A DNA stretch of 11,672 nucleotides, taken from positions 1 to 11,672 of the forward strand of contig JAGAMQ010000034.1 of assembly GCA_017624645.1 (NCBI GenBank). Reading direction: 5' to 3'. The notes below the pieces were generated by a model, which saw only the letters and a program-made list of their open reading frames with translations, had not been told where the DNA came from and searched no databases. The stretch's first letter is position 1; every line of letters begins with the position of its first letter. Source of the stretch: Oscillospiraceae bacterium. Its GTDB lineage: Bacteria; Bacillota; Clostridia; Oscillospirales; Oscillospiraceae. The position numbers were made by a program, and so were the translations under genes. Shown here one piece after another: positions 8,316 to 11,672 of this stretch.

Positions 8316-8339
8316 GTAGGGGAGGGTCTTGACCCTCCC
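8316..8339 (+). repeat. REP-like palindrome 1 (GTAG + GGGAGGGTC variant)
   Basis: GTAG (8316-8319) followed by perfect 9-bp arms GGGAGGGTC and GACCCTCCC around TT. The GTAG tetranucleotide at the foot of a hairpin is the hallmark of REPs recognised by RAYT proteins. It lies between the UPF0371 stop and the RAYT start and could also end UPF0371 transcription, though no T-run follows. Confidence 0.85.
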
Positions 8340-8367
8340 TAAACTTTATGAAACAGAGGTTAGAGCT

Positions 8368-8832
8368 ATGGAACTGCCCCGCCGTAAATCCCCTCGCATT
8401 CCGGGTTACGACTATGCGCAGGAAGGCTATTATTTTGTTACAATATGCACCCATGACAAGAAGTGTATTTTCGGAGATGGGTATGTGTTGAATCAAATAG
8501 GGAAAATTGCGTATGAGGATTTGAAAACGGTAGGCAACCACTATTCCAGGCTTTATATAGAAAAGTGCGTGGTCATGCCAAATCATATTCACGCGATTGT
8601 GGTTATCGGGTGTGACGGTAAAGAAGGAACCTTACCTAACTTAAATATTGTGATTGGACAGTATAAATCCGGTGTGTCCAGAAAGTTCCATATGTTTGCG
8701 CCGAAAAGGAAAGTATGGCAGCGTTCGTTCCATGACCACGGAATCCGCAGCCAAGAAGAATACGAAAAAATATGGCAAGACATCGATATGAACCCACAAC
8801 GCTGGACAGATGATTGTTTTTTCTGTGAGTAA
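8368..8832 (+). CDS. REP-associated tyrosine transposase (RAYT, Y1_Tnp) with catalytic Tyr replaced
   Basis: 154 aa from ATG 8368. The longer frame back to 8329 starts inside a REP and is not used. Family landmarks: R5-R-K-S-P-R10 with GYDYAQEGYYFVTICTHD, the HUH metal site M70-P-N-H73-I-H75, and RSFHDHGIR then EEYEKIW and N142-P143 near the C-terminus. RAYTs are single-stranded DNA endonucleases that cut at REP hairpins and are thought to spread REPs. In the expected YIxxNP motif the sequence reads D138-I-D-M-N-P, so the nucleophilic Tyr is Asp (GAC at 8779-8781). Otherwise the frame is intact. Base use is AT-richer than UPF0371 or rpsJ, suggesting acquisition. REPs lie on both sides. Family certain; activity doubtful. 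Confidence 0.92.
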   Translation: MELPRRKSPRIPGYDYAQEGYYFVTICTHDKKCIFGDGYVLNQIGKIAYEDLKTVGNHYSRLYIEKCVVMPNHIHAIVVIGCDGKEGTLPNLNIVIGQYKSGVSRKFHMFAPKRKVWQRSFHDHGIRSQEEYEKIWQDIDMNPQRWTDDCFFCE

Positions 8833-8896
8833 AGCTTGCGGGGGAGCGCTTTGCGGTGATCCATCTGTGCGAATCGCGTTTTTTAAGTAATGCTTT

Positions 8897-8921
8897 GTAG
8901 GGGAGGGTCTTGACCCTCCCG
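8897..8921 (+). repeat. REP-like palindrome 2, left half of an inverted pair
   Basis: GTAG (8897-8900) with perfect GGGAGGGTC/GACCCTCCC arms around TT, then G. This 25-bp unit is the exact reverse complement of the unit at 8949-8973, 27 bp away. The pair forms a BIME-like arrangement downstream of the RAYT gene. Confidence 0.9.
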
Positions 8922-8948
8922 CCTGAAACGAAAGTGCTTCCGTGTTTT

Positions 8949-8973
8949 CGGGAGGGTCAAGACCCTCCCCTAC
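8949..8973 (-). repeat. REP-like palindrome 3, right half of the inverted pair
   Basis: Same 25-bp unit as at 8897-8921 in opposite orientation, with CTAC (8970-8973) as the complement of GTAG. The two could pair as one long hairpin or as two short ones, as in BIMEs. No promoter or gene is seen in the 27 bp between them. Confidence 0.9.
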
Positions 8974-9025
8974 AGTACGTAATTTGGAAAAGTAAGATAT
9001 TTAATTGTAAAAGGTATTCGGTGAA

Positions 9026-9072
9026 GAAAACGAGCGAGTACCTCCACTGGTTGGAGGTGCTCACTCGTTTTC
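9026..9072. terminator. Bidirectional terminator overlapping the 3' end of the RHH gene
   Basis: Two 20-nt arms, 9026-9045 and 9053-9072 (GAAAACGAG... and ...CTCGTTTTC), pair with one mismatch and one G-T position around a short loop. The minus-strand tail is CGTTTTCTTC and the plus-strand tail GTTTTCCTTTTCCC, so it can stop transcripts from either side. The stop codon and final codons of the RHH gene (9061-9072) lie inside one arm. Confidence 0.8.
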
Positions 9073-9255
9073 CTTTTCCCTATTCATTTGGTAATCGATT
9101 GCGTCGCAGATGAACCGGTTCAGACTTTTTCCTTGCTCGGCTGCAAATTCCTTGATGATTTGGCGTTTGCCTTTGGGAACGATCACATCGATCCGGTCAT
9201 AGGCTTTTTTGTTGTAGCGGGCGGTCGCTTCCTTTTGCGCATCAGAATAAGCCAT
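9061..9255 (-). CDS. Ribbon-helix-helix (Arc/CopG-like) DNA-binding protein
   Basis: 64 aa. After an N-terminal tail (MAYSDAQKEATARYNKKAY) comes DRIDVIV (20-26), the strand that pairs in the dimer and reads the DNA major groove. Helix A spans about 29-41 (GKRQIIKEFAAEQ), then the turn G-K-S, then helix B 45-57 (LNRFICDAIDYQM). The S/T-L-N-x-F-I motif is typical of small Arc-like regulators in Firmicutes. No toxin gene is next to it, so it looks like a lone repressor rather than an antitoxin. GAGGAA precedes the ATG at 9255. The divergent upstream region carries four inverted-repeat sites that fit a dimeric RHH operator, suggesting that it represses itself and the lipoprotein unit; binding is inferred. 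Confidence 0.85.
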   Translation of the reverse strand: MAYSDAQKEATARYNKKAYDRIDVIVPKGKRQIIKEFAAEQGKSLNRFICDAIDYQMNREKENE

Positions 9256-9270
9256 AATGTTTCCTCACTA

Positions 9271-9288
9271 TATACTTAAGTAATGATA
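9271..9288. promoter_or_regulatory. Operator-like site 1 (degenerate)
   Basis: TATACTT-AAGT-AATGATA: perfect left arm, right arm 5 of 7 against the AAGTATA of the best site. It lies in the putative leader/-10 region of the RHH gene. It also contains the palindrome TACTTAAGTA (9273-9282). Confidence 0.5.
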
Positions 9289-9314
9289 TTCTTATACTAA
9301 CGGAAGTATGTCAA
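9286..9314 (-). promoter_or_regulatory. Candidate RHH gene promoter
   Basis: Minus strand: perfect TTGACA (complement of 9309-9314), then a 17-nt spacer and GAATAT (complement of 9286-9291), a poor -10. A nearby TATCAT (complement of 9283-9288) is closer to consensus but 20 nt away. The -35 is convincing; the -10 is uncertain. Operator site 2 fills the spacer. Confidence 0.5.
9293..9310. promoter_or_regulatory. Operator-like site 2
   Basis: TATACTA-ACGG-AAGTATG, identical to site 4 in 16 of 18 positions, including the central ACGG. Its end overlaps the first two bases of the minus-strand TTGACA, the same geometry that site 4 has with the plus-strand promoter. Confidence 0.65.
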
Positions 9315-9320
9315 AAATTG

Positions 9321-9338
9321 CATAATTCCATAAGTATA
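9321..9338. promoter_or_regulatory. Operator-like site 3 (degenerate)
   Basis: CATAATT-CCAT-AAGTATA: right arm perfect, left arm 5 of 7 against TATACTT. It lies between the two divergent promoters and may aid cooperative binding. Confidence 0.45.
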
Positions 9339-9357
9339 TATTTGTTGATTTTGCGAA

Positions 9358-9386
9358 TTGATATACTTACGGAAGTATATTAAAAT
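9358..9386 (+). promoter_or_regulatory. Promoter of the lipoprotein/zinc-ribbon unit
   Basis: TTGATA (9358-9363), exactly 17 nt, then TAAAAT (9381-9386), a good sigma-A match. A start near 9393 gives a leader of about 30 nt with AAAGGAGG before the ATG at 9426. The whole spacer is occupied by operator site 4, so a bound repressor would block RNA polymerase. Confidence 0.75.
9362..9379. promoter_or_regulatory. Operator-like site 4 (perfect inverted repeat)
   Basis: TATACTT-ACGG-AAGTATA, perfect 7-bp arms extended by one more A/T pair on each side, around a 4-bp centre. It lies exactly between the -35 and -10 of the lipoprotein promoter. It is the best copy of the four and a likely target of the RHH dimer. 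Confidence 0.7.
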
Positions 9387-9425
9387 TATTAATAGTGCAT
9401 CGTTGGAACGAAAGGAGGGTGGGAA

Positions 9426-9869
9426 ATGAAAAGAGCGATTGCCTTTGTGCTGACGGCGATCATCGTGATTGGGATTCTGACAGCTTGCGGAGTAAAAAGC
9501 GATAGAGAATTAATTCAGGACCGCGTTGATGTCTTTTTGTCCGCTTACAATGCAGGGGATATGGAGGAGACGCTGGAATGTTTTGATGCTAAGACGAGAA
9601 ATACATATAAATCTGCAATGAACGTGGGAAATGCATTGATCGGAATGACAGGGCTGAATATAGGATTGGGTGACATATTCGGATTAGGTGTCGGTTTGCT
9701 GTCAGATGAGGAAATGCTCCGCTTAGAAGAAATGGAAATAGAGATCCTTTCGGATACAGAGGCGGTGGTTTCTGCTAAATTATATTTTGAAAGCTATGAA
9801 GAAAGCTCGGTGAAAGATATTTGCCTGACGCTTGTGAAGGAAAATGGAGATTGGTATTTTGAAAGTTAA
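9426..9869 (+). CDS. Small secreted lipoprotein, possibly NTF2/DUF4878-like
   Basis: 147 aa. A lipoprotein signal peptide is clear: MKR, a hydrophobic core, and the lipobox L-T-A-C21, so the mature protein would be lipidated on Cys21 and held on the outer face of the membrane. The mature part starts with charged DRELIQDRVDVFLSAYNAGDMEETLECFD, a pattern typical of NTF2-like/DUF4878 domains (helix, small cavity). It ends with strands EAVVSAKLYFES and ICLTLVKENGDWYF, the usual final strands of that fold. A glycine-rich insert (GMTGLNIGLGDIFGLGVGLL, 76-95) sits in between and is unusual. AAAGGAGG lies 7 nt before the ATG. A zinc-ribbon membrane protein follows 22 bp later, probably in one transcript. 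Fold is inferred; the ligand is unknown. Confidence 0.85.
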   Translation: MKRAIAFVLTAIIVIGILTACGVKSDRELIQDRVDVFLSAYNAGDMEETLECFDAKTRNTYKSAMNVGNALIGMTGLNIGLGDIFGLGVGLLSDEEMLRLEEMEIEILSDTEAVVSAKLYFESYEESSVKDICLTLVKENGDWYFES

Positions 9870-9891
9870 AAATTAGAGAGGTGATTTGACT

Positions 9892-10518
9892 ATGTTTTGC
9901 GCAAATTGCGGAAAAGAACTGCAAAGCACGGGAGAGTTTTGCTCCCATTGCGGGAAAAGAGTCGGAGCTGAAAAACGAACAGTCACTACAACATTCAATC
10001 AGCCGGAAACACTTGTTCCGGGGTTAAGAACGCTTAAAGGAAACGCAGGGGTGTTTTTTGCCAGCGTTGTGCTCCTGATTATCAGTGTTTTTCTGGTTGG
10101 TCAGAAAATGTTTGTGGTTAGTTACAGGGCCTTCTCTACACAGTATTTGGAATTTACCATGTTTGAGGAGAAGGAATTCCTGAAGGTCTTGTTCGTTCTG
10201 GGGTATATTGGTTCAGCAACGATGATGTTGATGCCGCTGTTTACGGGAAGGGATTGGGAAAACTTCCATTTCGTTCCCGGGATTTGCATGCAGATGGCTG
10301 CTGCTATTATGTTGTTTATAACTTTTGTTGTCGTGTCTGGAAAGATGAATACGGAAGAAATCATGGAAGCGGTAGATGCATCTATTTCTATGACAACAAA
10401 CGCGTGGATGCTTATAATGGTAATTGTGGGGAATATAGTCCTTTTGGTCAAGGCTTGTTCTGATGTTATCTTTACCCAAGAATATTGGTATAGAAAAAAC
10501 CTACAAGAGGAGAAATAA
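9892..10518 (+). CDS. Zinc-ribbon membrane protein, function unknown
   Basis: 208 aa from ATG 9892. A TTG six bases earlier keeps the frame open, but it is only about 2 nt from the GAGAGGTG ribosome binding site, so ATG is preferred. The N-terminus is a compact zinc ribbon, C3-x2-C6 ... C17-x2-C20-G-K, common at the front of Firmicutes membrane proteins. A linker of about 30 residues follows, then four hydrophobic segments: about 48-71 (AGVFFASVVLLIISVFLVGQ), 100-122, 125-147 (ICMQMAAAIMLFITFVVVSG) and 165-190. It follows the lipoprotein gene by 22 bp and probably shares its RHH-controlled promoter. The pair may form an envelope complex. No enzymatic motif is seen. AT-rich codon use resembles its neighbours in this stretch. 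Confidence 0.85.
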   Translation: MFCANCGKELQSTGEFCSHCGKRVGAEKRTVTTTFNQPETLVPGLRTLKGNAGVFFASVVLLIISVFLVGQKMFVVSYRAFSTQYLEFTMFEEKEFLKVLFVLGYIGSATMMLMPLFTGRDWENFHFVPGICMQMAAAIMLFITFVVVSGKMNTEEIMEAVDASISMTTNAWMLIMVIVGNIVLLVKACSDVIFTQEYWYRKNLQEEK

Positions 10519-10601
10519 TAAACATTTGATGGCTTTTTAAAGCAGAATCTGATGCTGGCAGGGATCGGAGAGCGTAGCTGCGATTTACAGATAGCTAGCC
10601 G

Positions 10602-10622
10602 GGGAGGGTCACTGACCCTCCC
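10602..10622. repeat. REP-like palindrome 4 (GTAG missing)
   Basis: GGGAGGGTC (10602-10610) and GACCCTCCC (10614-10622) around ACT. The hairpin is kept, but the centre differs from TT and the GTAG foot is absent (AGCCG precedes), so this is a diverged copy. Confidence 0.75.
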
Positions 10623-10664
10623 ATTTTGCTGCCTTTATGCAATCAGTCAGCTATATATTTCTAT

Positions 10665-10689
10665 GTAGGGGAGCGTCTTGACGCTCCCG
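10665..10689 (+). repeat. REP-like palindrome 5 (GGGAGCGTC variant)
   Basis: GTAG (10665-10668), then arms GGGAGCGTC and GACGCTCCC around TT. Both arms carry the compensating change GGG to GCG compared with copies 1-3, so the base-pairing is kept. It faces copy 6 in inverted orientation, 31 bp away. Confidence 0.85.
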
Positions 10690-10720
10690 TGATCCGAGGC
10701 AGGAACAAGCTTACAGGCGG

Positions 10721-10745
10721 CGGGAGGGTCAAGACCCTCCCCTAC
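10721..10745 (-). repeat. REP-like palindrome 6 (GGGAGGGTC variant, inverted)
   Basis: Exact copy of the unit at 8949-8973, about 1.75 kb away, including the leading C and the CTAC foot (10742-10745). With copy 5 it forms a mixed inverted pair of the two variants. Confidence 0.88.
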
Positions 10746-10768
10746 GGGTGCAGGTATGGGAATTGGTG

Positions 10769-10792
10769 GTAGGGGAGCGCCTTGACGCTCCC
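10769..10792 (+). repeat. REP-like palindrome 7 (GGGAGCG variant, one mismatch)
   Basis: GTAG (10769-10772), GGGAGCGCC and GACGCTCCC around TT. One position (C opposite A) breaks the otherwise perfect 9-bp stem. It is the copy nearest the rpsJ promoter, about 90 bp upstream of the -35. Confidence 0.8.
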
Positions 10793-10810
10793 CTGCGGGG
10801 TGCGGGAAAA

Positions 10811-10880
10811 TTCACAAAAAACAAATCTGCGAATTGACTGAAAATGCGTAGAAATTTTTGTGAAAAATGCAAAAAAGTTG
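10811..10880 (+). promoter_or_regulatory. AT-rich inverted repeat and UP-element-like A-tracts upstream of the rpsJ promoter
   Basis: Perfect 10-bp arms TTCACAAAAA (10811-10820) and TTTTTGTGAA (10855-10864) are separated by 34 bp. The right arm and what follows carry AAATTTTT, AAAAA and AAAAAA tracts ending just before the -35. This resembles the UP elements that boost strong ribosomal promoters by binding the RNA polymerase alpha subunit. The role of the left arm is unclear. Confidence 0.55.
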
Positions 10881-10909
10881 TTGACAAACGCAGCCGTGCG
10901 TGGTAAGAT
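10881..10909 (+). promoter_or_regulatory. Strong promoter of the S10 ribosomal protein operon
   Basis: Perfect TTGACA (10881-10886), exactly 17 nt, then TAAGAT (10904-10909). The expected start is near 10916. Upstream A-tracts strengthen the call. No other promoter of this quality is seen before rpsJ. Confidence 0.88.
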
Positions 10910-10915
10910 AATCAA

Positions 10916-11185
10916 GCGCGTGTAGGCGAAGTCTGCGCTGCGCACTGCGATGATGCAGGAGATTGCGTTGAAAAACGGTAACTTCTGCGGAGTATGTCCG
11001 GTCATCGGGCGGCTGAACTGCTTCTGTTAGCGCTGCGTATATCGCTGCGGCAGGGGAAAGGTCGGCCTTGTGTCGGCCATTTTTCTTGGCTCGGAATGAT
11101 ACGCACGACGGCGTGGATAGAAACAGCTCGACCGTACCCAGGCACCACGAAAACTGAGTACGACATTCAAGGAGGAAAACAAACC
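10916..11185 (+). ncRNA. Long structured 5' leader of the rpsJ operon, candidate r-protein autoregulatory leader
   Basis: About 270 nt lie between the predicted start and rpsJ with no supported gene, and the stretch is GC-rich with many complementary segments. Visible pairings are GAAGT (10928-10932) with ACTTC (10981-10985). Another is GGCC (11064-11067) with GGCC (11075-11078), flanked by GAAAG/TTTTC and followed by ATTTTTCTT, which could be a weak attenuator. A third is GTACCCAG (11134-11141) with CTGAGTAC (11154-11161), just before the ribosome binding site. S10 operons in bacteria are often controlled through such leaders (by L4 in E. coli), but I cannot match this one to a known class. 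The short plus-strand frame extending rpsJ upstream is not a real N-terminus. Confidence 0.5.
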
Positions 11186-11497
11186 ATGGCAAACCAGGAA
11201 ATGATCCGCATCCGGCTGAAGGCTTACGATCATCAGCTGATCGACTCCAGCGCGGCAAAGATCGTCGAGACCGCAAAGCGTAACGGCGCTGCTGTCTCCG
11301 GCCCCATCCCGCTGCCCACCAAGAAGGAGGTCGTGACCATCCTTCGCGCTGTTCACAAGTACAAGGACAGCCGTGAGCAGTTCGAGCGCAGAACCCACAA
11401 GAGACTGATCGATATCCTCAACCCCAACCAGAAGACCGTTGAGGCTCTCATGAGCCTGGATCTTCCCGCTGGCGTTGAGATAGAGATAAAGCTGTAA
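11186..11497 (+). CDS. rpsJ: 30S ribosomal protein S10
   Basis: 103 aa, the normal length. It begins [20 protein letters not shown] and carries the S10 hallmarks [22 protein letters not shown], then [14 protein letters not shown] and RTHKRLIDI, ending with [16 protein letters not shown]. It is part of the 30S head and, as NusE, of transcription antitermination complexes. The ATG at 11186 has AAGGAGG (11169-11175) 10 nt upstream and the correct family N-terminus. The frame stays open further upstream only through the leader. First gene of the S10-spc type operon; rplC follows. Codon use is strongly biased, as expected for a highly expressed gene. Confidence 0.98.
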   Translation: MANQEMIRIRLKAYDHQLIDSSAAKIVETAKRNGAAVSGPIPLPTKKEVVTILRAVHKYKDSREQFERRTHKRLIDILNPNQKTVEALMSLDLPAGVEIEIKL

Positions 11498-11622
11498 TCC
11501 CTATACATTATATATAGGAATTACCGCTGCCCGCACTGTCTGGCATCGGGCGGACGGGTCATGTTGGCAAGGGGTTCCCAATGCATCTGTCAACCAATAA
11601 CCTAAAAAAGGAGTAAACCCAA
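11498..11622 (+). promoter_or_regulatory. Structured spacer between rpsJ and rplC
   Basis: 125 bp without a gene inside an operon that is normally compact. It shows a hairpin CCTATA (11500-11505)/TATAGG (11513-11518) directly after the rpsJ stop, and a second one, GCCCG (11529-11533)/CGGGC (11547-11551). The 10-mer CATCGGGCGG at 11544-11553 also occurs in the rpsJ leader at 11003-11012. No promoter is evident. AAGGAG (11608-11613) serves rplC. Confidence 0.45.
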
Positions 11623-11672
11623 ATGAAGAAAGCAATCATCGGCAAGAAAGTGGGCATGACCCAGATCTTCGA
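11623..11672 (+). CDS. rplC: 50S ribosomal protein L3, N-terminal fragment
   Basis: Only the first 16 codons are inside the window: MKKAIIGKKVGMTQIF, the well-known L3 N-terminus. L3 binds 23S rRNA early in 50S assembly and reaches into the peptidyl transferase centre. AAGGAG lies 9 nt before the ATG. Its position after rpsJ is the universal bacterial order. Confidence 0.95.
   Translation, partial: MKKAIIGKKVGMTQIF

Larger units (their letters stand above)
10519..10880. other. Gene-free region rich in REP-like palindromes
   Basis: Between the zinc-ribbon gene and the S10 promoter I find no credible gene. The first 80 bp hold nothing I recognise, including no clear terminator with a T-run. 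Then come four REP-like palindromes (10602-10792) and an AT-rich inverted repeat/UP-like stretch before the rpsJ promoter. The short minus-strand frames here cross the repeats and are not supported. Confidence 0.7.

Noticed and set aside
8368..8832. IS200/IS605 insertion sequence
   Set aside because: No tnpB is present and the protein matches the RAYT branch (RSFHDH, WxxDIxxNP pattern) with REPs rather than IS ends.
9061..9869. Toxin-antitoxin pair (RHH antitoxin with adjacent gene)
   Set aside because: The neighbouring gene is divergent, encodes a lipoprotein with a lipobox, and has no toxin motif.
9886..9891. TTG start two codons before the zinc-ribbon ATG
   Set aside because: Only about 2 nt from the Shine-Dalgarno, whereas ATG 9892 is at 8 nt and gives the usual MxCxxCG start.
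8316..10792. CRISPR array
   Set aside because: The repeats are palindromic, in both orientations and irregularly spaced over 2.5 kb, with genes between; there are no uniform spacers and no cas genes.
10994..11185. Upstream extension of rpsJ
   Set aside because: S10 length and N-terminus fit ATG 11186 exactly, with AAGGAGG upstream; the extension is leader RNA.

Overview
The window looks like a chromosomal segment of a Gram-positive, moderately GC-rich member of Clostridia, probably Oscillospirales. The evidence is the strong AAGGAGG-type ribosome binding sites, the families present (MBOAT/DHHW pair, DUF5058, UPF0371/DUF1846, TcdA), the start of a Firmicutes-type S10 ribosomal operon, and GTAG-headed GGGAGGGTC palindromes of a kind I associate with this order. 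The assignment is by general resemblance only; no marker search was possible.

Layout. (1) 1-1327, plus strand: the 3' end of an MBOAT O-acyltransferase followed by a DHHW/AlgX-like protein, a polysaccharide O-acetylation pair. A bidirectional terminator separates it from the next block. (2) 1373-6691, minus strand: a MATE exporter, then a tightly packed operon read DUF5058 membrane protein -> unknown 222-aa membrane protein -> membrane-anchored M20 metallopeptidase (12-bp gap, then a 4-bp overlap), then the tRNA-modifying enzyme TcdA with its own terminator. (3) 6840-8306, plus strand: a complete UPF0371/DUF1846 protein. (4) 8307-10880: a visibly AT-richer accessory stretch. It holds a REP-associated tyrosine transposase (RAYT), seven REP-like palindromes in two sequence variants, a lone ribbon-helix-helix (RHH) regulator, and a divergent two-gene unit of a small lipoprotein and a zinc-ribbon membrane protein. 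(5) 10881-11672, plus strand: a strong promoter, a long leader RNA, rpsJ (S10), and the start of rplC (L3).

The most interesting points are in block 4. The RAYT keeps its HUH histidines but has Asp where the catalytic Tyr of the YIxxNP motif should be, although it is surrounded by well-kept REPs. In the 170-bp gap between the RHH gene and the lipoprotein gene there are four related 18-bp inverted repeats, best copy TATACTT-ACGG-AAGTATA. The best copy fills the -35/-10 spacer of the lipoprotein promoter. A second copy has the same geometry on the opposite strand at the RHH promoter. This suggests a compact, self-regulated switch controlling an uncharacterised envelope module. In block 2, the DUF5058/222-aa/M20 operon suggests an undescribed two-subunit membrane carrier working with a peptidase.
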